A stretch of DNA of 64,000 nt from Breoghania sp. (GTDB lineage Bacteria; Pseudomonadota; Alphaproteobacteria; Rhizobiales; Stappiaceae). The DNA lies in assembly GCF_963674635.1 (NCBI RefSeq), contig NZ_OY771475.1:2108001-2172000 (forward strand), read 5' to 3'. The position numbers and the translations under genes were made by a program. Positions 38,497 through 46,497 of this stretch are shown here, piece by piece. Numbering within the stretch: position 1 is the stretch's first letter; each line of letters opens with the position of its first letter. Below the pieces are notes generated by a model. The model ran no database searches, had not been told where the DNA came from, and saw only the letters and a program-made list of their open reading frames with translations.

Positions 38497-38867
38497 TGCC
38501 GGGAGTATCGCCCCGCAGGCTTGTCGGCGCGATGGTGGCGGGGGCGGTCGTCGCCCTTGCCAGCACCGCAACGCCCGCGCGCGCCAACGACTATCCGACC
38601 ATCGCCGTGGCGGACTATGTGCTGGGCTGCATGGCGGCCAATGGCGATACCGGCGAAGCACTGCGCCAATGTGCCTGTTCCATCGACGTGGTGGCCTCGC
38701 TTCTGTCCTATGACGACTACACGCTTGCCGAAACGGTGTTGCGCATGCGGCAGGTGGCGGGCGGCGGCGAGAAGATGGCGATCTTCCGCGAGACACCGGC
38801 CACCAAGGTGATGGTGGAGCGCCTTCGCCGCGCACAGGTGGAGGCGGAAGTGCGCTGTTTCTACTAG
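38496..38867 (+). CDS. exported cysteine-containing protein, 123 aa
   Basis: Small exported protein with a signal peptide (AMVAGAVVALASTATPARA). The mature part has VLGCMAANGDTGEALRQCAC and ends in EVRCFY, so four cysteines could form two disulfides. It resembles small proteins often found next to xoxF-type clusters, but no function is established. The ATG at 38496 overlaps the previous stop by one base and follows GGGAGG by seven; a GTG at 38493 is possible. It closes the operon. Confidence 0.75.
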   Translation: MPGVSPRRLVGAMVAGAVVALASTATPARANDYPTIAVADYVLGCMAANGDTGEALRQCACSIDVVASLLSYDDYTLAETVLRMRQVAGGGEKMAIFRETPATKVMVERLRRAQVEAEVRCFY

Positions 38868-38879
38868 GCTTGACGCATA

Positions 38880-38899
38880 TTACGTGCTGTTACACGTAA
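38880..38899. promoter_or_regulatory. inverted repeat TTACGTG-N6-CACGTAA
   Basis: Perfect seven-base arms around six bases, 12 bases after the last gene of the lut-type operon and about 320 before the FIST gene. It could be an operator, perhaps for the LuxR regulator encoded at 43344, or a weak terminator (no T-run follows). A further palindrome, CTACACTTGTAG, lies at 39073-39084 and is closer to the FIST promoter. Confidence 0.45.
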
Positions 38900-39221
38900 C
38901 GAAACACCCAAAATCCGTCGCGTACCTTTGCCGAAAAGGAACCCGGGCGTGCGCGCGGGTCTAACCATGAGCGTTTCACCTTTCAGCCTGTCCACCGCCC
39001 TCCCTTCCGTTGCCCTGCCAACAAAGCGCGCAAAGAACGCCAACACCGCGACGGCAGTGTTTCCTTCGCCGCCTACACTTGTAGCACTACAGTATTGCAG
39101 CCAAGCTACCGACCACACGATAGACTTTGCGTCAGGTGCTGATATTCAAGGACGCGCCATCGCGGCTTGATCATGTTTCAACATGACGGCCCGATATCGT
39201 GAAGGGAGAGCAGGAGCGGCC

Positions 39222-40394
39222 ATGTCCATTGCCGAGGCCGACATCAACATCCAGGCGGACGCCCAAGTCGTCTATCGGGCGTGGTCGAAGTCGCGCAATC
39301 CCGTGCGGATGCTGGAGGAACTGAAGCAGGGCCTCGGCCCCTGCAACCCGGCGCTGATCGCGCTGTTCGTCTCTTCCAACCTGCCTTACGAGGATGTGGT
39401 GGGGCCGCTGGCCGCCGCCTATCCGCAAAGCCAGCTTGTGGGCTGCACCACGGCGGGCAGCCTGACGGCGACGTCCTACGAAGGAGACGGCGCGGTGGCG
39501 GTGGCCTTTGACCATTCCGCCTTTTCCTTCCAAATCTGCCCGCTGACGCACCTCAACGCCTTTTCCATGGCGGAGAGCGGCGAGGCCATTGAGGCGGCCT
39601 ATTTTTCGCTGCTGCAGGAACTCACCCCGGATCAGAAGCACTTTTTCGCCATGCTGCTGGTCGATGGCCTGTCGCGGCGCGAAGAGGAAATCGCCGCTTC
39701 CACCTATGCGGCGCTCGATGCGGTGCCGATCTTCGGGGCGTCCGCCGGCGACAATCTGAACTTCGACACCACGCAGATCTTTCTGAATGGACGGGTTATG
39801 GAAGACACCGCCCTTGTGGTGCTGGGCGCCTCGTCGCGACCCGTAGAGGTGTTCAAACTGGAACATTTCTCGCCCACCGAAGACCGGGTGGTGGTCACCA
39901 GCGCCGACCCGCAACGCCGCGTCGTGTGGTCGATCAATGCCGAACCTGCGGCGGACGAATATGCAAGGCTCATCGGGGCCGATGTGGGCGCGCTGACGCC
40001 GGAGATCTTCGCCGCCAACCCGCTGCTGGTGCGCGTGGGCGGCGACTACCACGTCCGCGCCATCCAGAAGGTCACGCCCGACGGCGCGCTGCATTTCTTC
40101 TGCGCCATAGACGAGGGCATCGTGCTGACGCTGGCCCACCCGCAGGACATGCGGGACAATCTCAGCCAGCACATGGGCCGGCTATCCGAGCGCATCGGCG
40201 GAATTGAACTCGCCTTGTGCTTCGACTGCATCCTGCGGCGGCTGGAAGCGGAGCGACTGGGCATCACCGGCGATCTTCTGCAGATCTTCGATCATTTCCG
40301 CATGATCGGCTTCAACACCTATGGCGAACAGTACCGCTTCCTGCATCTCAGCCAGACATTGACCGGGCTCGCCATCGGCGGAGGCAAGCGATGA
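39222..40394 (+). CDS. FIST-domain sensor protein (NosP-like)
   Basis: Cytoplasmic sensor of 390 residues made of the FIST N and FIST C domains. Features include LIALFVSSNLPYEDVVGPLA and LVGCTTAGSLTATSYEGDGA in the N part and ELALCFDCILRRLEAERLGI in the C part. FIST proteins encoded beside hybrid kinases include NosP, a haem-based nitric oxide sensor. Whether this one binds haem is not visible. The ATG at 39222 follows AGGAG by five bases. Its stop overlaps the start of the kinase gene (ATGA), so the two act together. Confidence 0.88.
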   Translation: MSIAEADINIQADAQVVYRAWSKSRNPVRMLEELKQGLGPCNPALIALFVSSNLPYEDVVGPLAAAYPQSQLVGCTTAGSLTATSYEGDGAVAVAFDHSAFSFQICPLTHLNAFSMAESGEAIEAAYFSLLQELTPDQKHFFAMLLVDGLSRREEEIAASTYAALDAVPIFGASAGDNLNFDTTQIFLNGRVMEDTALVVLGASSRPVEVFKLEHFSPTEDRVVVTSADPQRRVVWSINAEPAADEYARLIGADVGALTPEIFAANPLLVRVGGDYHVRAIQKVTPDGALHFFCAIDEGIVLTLAHPQDMRDNLSQHMGRLSERIGGIELALCFDCILRRLEAERLGITGDLLQIFDHFRMIGFNTYGEQYRFLHLSQTLTGLAIGGGKR

Positions 40395-42721
40395 CCACGC
40401 GCGAAGCCCCCGGCCTTTCGCGTCGCCAGCTTCAGGAGCAATTGCGGGCTCTGGAGACTGAAAACGCCAAGCTGCGCACCATTCGCGATGCGCTGATCCG
40501 GCAGGTGGATCGCAGCCACGATTTCACCGGCAACGCCTTCAAGCTGTTCCAGTCGGTCGCCGAGCTTGAGACCAACGTGGAAAAGCGCATCCAGCGCGTG
40601 GCGCGCGCCATGAACGAGGCCAAGATCGCGCGACGCCAGTTGCAGCAGGCCATCGATTCCATTGGCGAGGGCTTCATCCTTTATGACAGCGACGACAAGA
40701 TCGTGCTGTGCAACCGACGGTATCGCGAACTGTTTCCCGGCCTCGCCGACATTCTGGTGGCGGGCGCGCATTTCGAGCAGATCGTGCGTCGCGCTGCGGA
40801 AACCGGGGCGATCGTGGAAGCCGTGACCGACCCGCAAGCCTGGCTGGCTGCCCGCGTGGAGCGCCACAAGCGCAAGCACTGCCAGTTCCAGCAGCTCTTG
40901 TCCGACGGGCGCTGGATCCAGATCAGCGAACGCGACACGGAGGAAGGCGGCCGCGTCGTCATCGTCTCGGAGATCACCCACTTCAAGCGCCTGCAGGAGA
41001 CCCGGCGACTGACGGACATGTCCAGGCAGCCGGACCTGCTGGTCGCGACCGTCGCCTCCATCGCACAAGGGGTGGTGGTCTTCGATGCCGACATGCGGCT
41101 TGTGACATGGAATTTGCAAGCCGCGATGCTGCTGAACCTGCCTTATGTGGACATCGATGCGGGCATGGAGGTGCGCGAATTGCTGCGCCTTGTGTGGCGG
41201 CACGGGGCACGGGTGCCGCGTGCGCGCAAGGATGAGGCGATTGCCTGGGTCACGCGCGTGGAGACCCGCTATCCACTACGCCTTGAGATCACCTATCGCG
41301 GCGGGCGGGTGGTTGCCTCCAATTTCCGTTCCATGCCCGATGACGGCTTCGTCATTACGCTCACCGACGTCACCGCCCAGAATGAGGCGGCCCGCCTGCT
41401 GGAACGGTCCAACGAGGAACTGGAGCAGCGGGTCGAGGAACGCACCCGCGCGCTGACCGAACTCAACGAAGCGCTTCAAGACGAGGTGCGCCGACACGAA
41501 GCCACGGCGCGCGACCTGGAACGCGCACGGCGCGCGGCCGAAATGGCCAACCTTTCGAAAACCCGGTTCCTGGCCGCCGCAAGCCATGACCTGCTGCAAC
41601 CACTCAACGCGGCGCGGCTTTATCTTTCGGCGCTGGACAGCACCAGTTTCATTACCGCGGAAGCGCGCGACCTGCTTGCCAATGTCACTCAAGCCTTCCA
41701 TTCCACCGAGGACCTGCTGAGCGCCCTTCTCGACATTTCCAAGATGGATGCGGGCGGCTACGAGCCACAGCTTTGCGACATCCCGGTGGGGGATCTGTTG
41801 CGCATATTGGAAACGGAGTTCGGGGCCCTTGCCCGGCAGGCGAACCTGCGCCTCACGGTCGTACCCTCGTCCGCCGTGGTGCGCTCCGACCCGCATCTGC
41901 TGCGCCGGATCGTGCAGAATTTCCTGTCCAATGCCCTGAAATACACCGCATCGGGACGCATCCTGCTTGGGGTTCGCAGGCGCGGTGCCTCGGTGGTTCT
42001 GGAAATTCACGACACTGGCAACGGCATCGCGCGCGAACACCATCAGACGATTTTCGAAGAGTTTCGCCGCGCCACGACAACCGGCCCGCAGCGTCCGGGC
42101 GGGTTGGGGCTTGGACTGGCCATCGTCAAACGCGCAGCCGGCCTGCTGGACCACGATATCGAACTGGATTCCGAGCCAGGCCGCGGGTCACGATTTGCGG
42201 TGGTGGTGCCGCTTGCGCCGGCACGCGTCTCCACCACCACCGTGCAAGGCCAGAACCTGCTCGAAGGCGCCCCGCGCGGCGCGGACGAACAGAATGAAAG
42301 CGGCCTGCTCTTCGTTCTGGAGAATGACAGCCATATTGCGGACGCGATGGTGCGTCTGCTGGCAACCTGGCAGATGCGGGCGGTGACGGCGCCGTCCTAT
42401 GGCGCGCTGCTGAAACGTGCACGCACGCAGGGGCTGGTGCCCTGCGCCATCATCGCCGATCTGCATCTGGACGGCGACATTGATGGAATTGACGCGATCA
42501 TTCTGCTGCGCGCGCATCTGGGCCGCCAGGTGCCGGGCATTCTGGTGACCGCCGACCGCTCGCAGGAAATCCGCCAACGCGCGGCGGAAAAGGGCATCGA
42601 GTATTTCTCAAAGCCCGTCAGGCCCGGCCAGTTGCGCGCCTATCTCGCTCACCTGTCCGCGGCAGCGAAGGCGGCGGAGGCCAGTTCGGGAACCGGCATG
42701 GCCATGGAACCCATCGCCTGA
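40391..42721 (+). CDS. hybrid sensor histidine kinase (NahK/ErcS'-like)
   Basis: Soluble hybrid kinase of 776 residues. In order: an N-terminal coiled coil (LQEQLRALETENAKLRTIRD), a PAS domain (AIDSIGEGFILYDSDDKIVL), a second PAS domain (SIAQGVVVFDADMRLVTWNL), a further coiled coil, HisKA with H399 in AASHDLLQPLNAARLYL, HATPase with NALKYTASGRILLG and GGLGLGLAIVKR, and a receiver domain with D690 in ADLHL. There are no membrane helices. It resembles NahK and ErcS' of Pseudomonas, which work with a FIST protein and with PQQ ethanol oxidation. Its 3' end overlaps the convergent regulator gene by 73 bases. Confidence 0.92.
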   Translation: MTTREAPGLSRRQLQEQLRALETENAKLRTIRDALIRQVDRSHDFTGNAFKLFQSVAELETNVEKRIQRVARAMNEAKIARRQLQQAIDSIGEGFILYDSDDKIVLCNRRYRELFPGLADILVAGAHFEQIVRRAAETGAIVEAVTDPQAWLAARVERHKRKHCQFQQLLSDGRWIQISERDTEEGGRVVIVSEITHFKRLQETRRLTDMSRQPDLLVATVASIAQGVVVFDADMRLVTWNLQAAMLLNLPYVDIDAGMEVRELLRLVWRHGARVPRARKDEAIAWVTRVETRYPLRLEITYRGGRVVASNFRSMPDDGFVITLTDVTAQNEAARLLERSNEELEQRVEERTRALTELNEALQDEVRRHEATARDLERARRAAEMANLSKTRFLAAASHDLLQPLNAARLYLSALDSTSFITAEARDLLANVTQAFHSTEDLLSALLDISKMDAGGYEPQLCDIPVGDLLRILETEFGALARQANLRLTVVPSSAVVRSDPHLLRRIVQNFLSNALKYTASGRILLGVRRRGASVVLEIHDTGNGIAREHHQTIFEEFRRATTTGPQRPGGLGLGLAIVKRAAGLLDHDIELDSEPGRGSRFAVVVPLAPARVSTTTVQGQNLLEGAPRGADEQNESGLLFVLENDSHIADAMVRLLATWQMRAVTAPSYGALLKRARTQGLVPCAIIADLHLDGDIDGIDAIILLRAHLGRQVPGILVTADRSQEIRQRAAEKGIEYFSKPVRPGQLRAYLAHLSAAAKAAEASSGTGMAMEPIA

Positions 42722-43344
42722 TCGAAGACGCCGCCCTGCGCCATCAGAACCGCCTGCATGCGCGAGGAGACGTCGAGCTTCTTGAGGATCGCGGAAACAT
42801 GGGCCTTGACGGTGGACTCGCTGATCGACAGCTCATAGGCGATCTGCTTGTTCAAAAGCCCCTCCCCCAGCATCCTCAGCACAACTGCCTGTTGCGGGGT
42901 GAGGGTGCGAATGGCGTCGACCGCCGGGTCGATCTCCGACACCGCCCTGGTGCAAGACGTGATCGGCGAGAAGACCGTTTCGCCCGCCAGCACCCTGGAG
43001 ACCGCGGCCACAATCTCTTCCGCCCGCGCCTTCTTGTTCAGGAAACCAAGCGCACCGTGACTGGAGACAAGCTGCGCAAGGCGCGCATCCTCAAGCCCGG
43101 AGATCACCAGAACCGGCAGACGCGGCGAGGTGCGGCGGATCTGGCTCAACCCCTGGAAACCGTCCACATCCGGCAATTTGAGGTCGAGAAGCACGAGGTC
43201 GATATCGTCGCGGTCTTGCATGACGGCGAGAGCCTCGGCACAGGAATGGGCCTGAATGACCCGGCATCCCTCAATACCGCTCATGAGCGTTGTTTCGAGC
43301 GCCGAACACACAAGCGGATGGTCATCCACAATAAGAATAATCAT
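42649..43344 (-). CDS. NarL/LuxR-family response regulator
   Basis: Two-domain response regulator of 231 residues. The receiver has the acidic pair VDDHP and phosphoacceptor D54 in VLLDLKLPDVDG, with Lys in FLNKKARAEE. The C-terminal LuxR helix-turn-helix is QIAYELSISESTVKAHVSAI. It resembles the AgmR/ErbR type that controls PQQ dehydrogenase genes. It is convergent with the hybrid kinase and overlaps it by 73 bases, so the last 24 codons of each are read from opposite strands. It probably receives the signal from that kinase. Confidence 0.92.
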   Translation of the reverse strand: MIILIVDDHPLVCSALETTLMSGIEGCRVIQAHSCAEALAVMQDRDDIDLVLLDLKLPDVDGFQGLSQIRRTSPRLPVLVISGLEDARLAQLVSSHGALGFLNKKARAEEIVAAVSRVLAGETVFSPITSCTRAVSEIDPAVDAIRTLTPQQAVVLRMLGEGLLNKQIAYELSISESTVKAHVSAILKKLDVSSRMQAVLMAQGGVFDQAMGSMAMPVPELASAAFAAADR

Positions 43345-43887
43345 GGCGTCGCCCCTCCCAAGGCGTCCGCTAAATTACACGCGGTACCAGTGTTAAATTA
43401 CGTATACAATATGCCCGCGCGACAGAATGACACAAGCGCCAAGCCGCCGTCCATTCGGCTAAGGGCAGATCACGGTGAAGGCGTCGTTACGGTCGACTCG
43501 CAGCGCTGCGGCTTGTGGTTTGTGCCGTGTGTTCCCAAGGTCGCACTGCGACGCGAAACGGCGCCAAGCCCAACGCTGCCCTCGCGTCATCAATGCGCTT
43601 TGGGGTATGAATGAAAGCAGCTCCGGGCGCGCGTTTTTGCCCCCGGCATCGTTTTGGCTCGGACCAAGCTGTGCATAACTTTTCGAGCGCACGGCGATTT
43701 GAGCACACCAGGCCACATCTGTGACTAGGTTGCGGGCCATGAACGGGTCGTTTGGATGCTCGGATTCGATAAAGCGGATGCGACCGACACCGAATTGTCG
43801 CGCGGGCGACGAGAGCGAAAACCACCGGATGGCAAGGAAAACAGGTTGCCGGAAGATCGACTGGCAAGGCAGCCTGGGAGAATGCAA
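43345..43887. promoter_or_regulatory. upstream region of the response regulator and DUF1402 gene
   Basis: A 543-base divergent gap. Just above the regulator start (about 43370-43410) lies an AT-richer stretch with TTACACGC and TTACGTATAC, which resembles the TTACGTG/CACGTAA repeat at 38880 and may be a related site. No RNA gene is recognised. Open readings from 43756 into the next gene lack a ribosome site and are not used. Confidence 0.45.
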
Positions 43888-44934
43888 ATGCAGGGTTGCT
43901 CCATGAAGCAAGGCTTGAAGCTTATGCGCGCGCACACCGTGCGGGCTGTGGCGCGTGCCGCCTGCCTCGTCGCCCTTGGCGCGCCGCTTGCCCTGTCGGC
44001 CCTTGCGCCGGTTGCGCTGACGCCGGCCACCGCGCTCGCCGCCTCCCTCACCTCTGTGCCGGAGGGCAATCGCAACAAGACCCAGCCCGACGTGCCTTTC
44101 GCCTCCGCCCGGCGCACCGCGGCCTTCAAGTCCAGCTATGACCGCAAGTTCGAAAAGGTGCTGGCGATGCTGCGCCGCGACCGGCGGCTGATGAGCTCCA
44201 TCAAGAAGGTGGCGACCCTCTACGATATCGATCCGGTCCACATGATCGGCGCGATCGTCGGCGAGCACACCTACAATTACGACACGCTGGACAGCGCCCA
44301 GAGCTATTACATCAAGGCCGCCGCCTATGCGGGGCTCGACATCAGCTTCAAATATGCCGACGAGCCGGTCGCGGATTTCGTCAAGCGCGACCAGTTCAAG
44401 CGCTGCCACTCCGACAAGATGCAGCGCGACAGCAATGTGAGCTGGTCGTGCTACGAGCGCGTGTGGAACAGCCGCTTCCGCGGCCGCACGGTCGGCAAGG
44501 TCAGCTACCCCAACCAGACCTTCAACCAGACGTTTTTCCAGCCGCTTTTCGCGGGCCAGAGCTTCGGGCTTGGCCAGCTGACGCCGCTGACGATCCTGAA
44601 GATGTCGGATCGGGTGCATGAGGTGAGCGGGTTCGACAAGCTTGAGCCGAAGGACGCGCTGGAAATCTATCAGGCCGCCATGGACCCGTCCAAGTCGCTG
44701 CATTACATGGCGGCGGTCATTCAGGATGCCATTGAGGCCTACAAGGCGGTCGCGAAGGTGGACATCTCCACCAATCCCGGCATCACCGCGACACTCTACA
44801 ATGTGGGGGCGCCTTGGGAGCGGGCGGTGCGCTACACCCGCGCCCGCCAGCAGGGTCAGACCCGCTGGCCGGAAGAAAACTATTACGGCTGGCTGGTCAA
44901 CGACCGGCTGGAGGACCTGAAGGGCCTTCTCTAA
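43888..44934 (+). CDS. DUF1402 family exported protein
   Basis: Exported protein of 348 residues belonging to the DUF1402 family of alphaproteobacteria; the function is unknown. The signal region is VARAACLVALGAPLALSALA. The conserved core includes KKVATLYDIDPVHMIGAIVG, SFGLGQLTPLTILKMSDRVH and TPATALAASL near the cleavage site. The phrase IVGEHTYNYDTLDSAQ and the late GWLVNDRLEDLKGLL are family-like. The glutamate after IVG and the lysozyme-like layout resemble lytic transglycosylases, but that is only a suggestion. The ATG at 43888 is seven bases after GGGAG. Confidence 0.8.
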   Translation: MQGCSMKQGLKLMRAHTVRAVARAACLVALGAPLALSALAPVALTPATALAASLTSVPEGNRNKTQPDVPFASARRTAAFKSSYDRKFEKVLAMLRRDRRLMSSIKKVATLYDIDPVHMIGAIVGEHTYNYDTLDSAQSYYIKAAAYAGLDISFKYADEPVADFVKRDQFKRCHSDKMQRDSNVSWSCYERVWNSRFRGRTVGKVSYPNQTFNQTFFQPLFAGQSFGLGQLTPLTILKMSDRVHEVSGFDKLEPKDALEIYQAAMDPSKSLHYMAAVIQDAIEAYKAVAKVDISTNPGITATLYNVGAPWERAVRYTRARQQGQTRWPEENYYGWLVNDRLEDLKGLL

Positions 44935-45171
44935 CTCCCTTCGCGCCCAAGCAGAGAATATCCGAACTTTCCTCAGGCCGTTTGGCTCGACGCCTTGTCG
45001 CATCCCGCGCGCTGACCTAAGCTCGCGCCCTTCGCGTTTGAAGCATTGGCATTTGTTGCCAGGCGGAAAGCGCACCATTGGCGATGCGGCCAGTCCCGGA
45101 GAAGGCCCCGTGAGGGGAGCCTGGCGACGGGAGGAGCGCCGATGGTCTGAATCAGCCTAAGGAGGATATTC

Positions 45172-46299
45172 ATGAGCGACCCCGTTACCGGCGCCCCTTA
45201 TCGCGCGGATCATGTGGGCAGCCTTTTGCGCCCCGACAGCGTGAAGGCCGCCCGCAAGGCCCATTTCGAAAACAAGACCATGTCCGCGGAAGAGCTGGCG
45301 ACGATCGAGGATGCGGCCATCATCGACGTCATCAAGATGCAGGAAGCGGTCGGGCTGAAAGCCGTGACCGACGGCGAGTTCCGCCGCAAGTTCTGGCATT
45401 ATGACTTCATGGGCCTGCTGACCGGCTTCGAACTCGTCACCCGCGAGGAAGGCGTTCAGTTCCACGGGGTCAAGATCCCGCCGGTCTATCCCACAATCAC
45501 CGGCAAGCTCGACTTCCCGGCCGATCATCCGATGATCGAGCACTACAAGTTCGTCGCGTCCAAGACCAAGGTTCAGCCGAAGATCTCGATCCCCGGCCCC
45601 TCCTGCTGCCATTTCCGCGTGGCCCCCGACGACATAACGCCGCCGGAATACAAGGACCTCGACGTCCTGTTCGCGGACCTGGCCTCAACCTATGCCAAGG
45701 CGGTTCAGGCGTTCTACGATGCCGGGTGCCGCTATCTGCAGATGGATGACATCTTCTTCGCCTATCTGTGCGATCCCAAGCACCGCGAGGACAAGAAGAA
45801 GCTCGGGCAGGATCCCGACTGGCTGATCGACCGCTATGCCTGGATGATGAACGAGGCGATCAAGGACCGCCCCGCCGACATGAAGATCGGCATGCACCTG
45901 TGCCGGGGCAACTTCGTCTCCACCTATGCCGCCGAAGGCGCCTACGATCTGGCGGCGGACGCGATCTTCAACAAGACCGGCATCGACATCTATTTCATGG
46001 AATACGATTCCGAGCGCGCCGGTTCGCTTGAGCCGCTCAGGCTTCTGCCCAAGGGCAGCAAGCGCGTGATGCCGGGCTTCATCACCACCAAGACGCCCGA
46101 GCTTGAGAGCCTCGACGACCTGAAGAAGAAGTTCGAGGAAGCATCGAAATACTGCGACCTCGACCAGCTCGGCATTGCCCCGCAATGCGGCTTCTCCTCC
46201 ACGGAAGAAGGCAACAAGGTCACCATGGACGACCAGCGCCGCAAGCTGGAGCTGGTGGTCAAGACGGCAGAGGCCATCTGGGGCGGCGTCGACAAGTAA
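45172..46299 (+). CDS. MetE C-terminal-domain-like protein (cobalamin-independent methionine synthase family)
   Basis: Zinc-dependent methyltransferase-type TIM barrel of 375 residues, about the size of the MetE C-terminal half. It starts six bases after a perfect AAGGAGG. Features are YRADHVGSLLRPDSVKAARK, the family metal-site Cys in CRYLQMDD and HLCRGN, and QCGFSSTEEGNK near the end. Proteins of this YxjG/epoxyalkane-transferase type use thiol substrates; true methionine synthesis is not assured because the N-terminal half is absent. A strong terminator follows. A 109-base copy of its 3' end lies at 48880. Confidence 0.87.
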   Translation: MSDPVTGAPYRADHVGSLLRPDSVKAARKAHFENKTMSAEELATIEDAAIIDVIKMQEAVGLKAVTDGEFRRKFWHYDFMGLLTGFELVTREEGVQFHGVKIPPVYPTITGKLDFPADHPMIEHYKFVASKTKVQPKISIPGPSCCHFRVAPDDITPPEYKDLDVLFADLASTYAKAVQAFYDAGCRYLQMDDIFFAYLCDPKHREDKKKLGQDPDWLIDRYAWMMNEAIKDRPADMKIGMHLCRGNFVSTYAAEGAYDLAADAIFNKTGIDIYFMEYDSERAGSLEPLRLLPKGSKRVMPGFITTKTPELESLDDLKKKFEEASKYCDLDQLGIAPQCGFSSTEEGNKVTMDDQRRKLELVVKTAEAIWGGVDK

Positions 46300-46333
46300 G
46301 CGGCTTGCTCCGAAATAAGCCGAAAAATGAGAG

Positions 46334-46367
46334 CGGCCCCTGCCGGGAGGTGGGGGCCGTTTTTTTT
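46334..46367 (+). terminator. rho-independent terminator of the MetE-like gene
   Basis: CGGCCCC and GGGGCCG form the stem around TGCCGGGAGGTG(G), followed by eight T. It is 34 bases after the stop. Confidence 0.9.
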
Positions 46368-46497
46368 GGGGGGGGGAAGATGGGGAGGTTTCGGATGCGA
46401 TATCGCTAGAGCCGCCCTCCAGTCAGGGCCGAGTCAATGCAGTTTCTGGCTCGGAGCGGACGATCGTATGAAGCAGAGCAGATCATCGGCGCATTCC

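Noticed and set aside
44935..45171. Possible riboswitch upstream of the MetE-like gene
   Set aside because: A GC-rich leader with small hairpins is present, but none of the conserved cores of SAM, SAH or cobalamin riboswitches could be matched.
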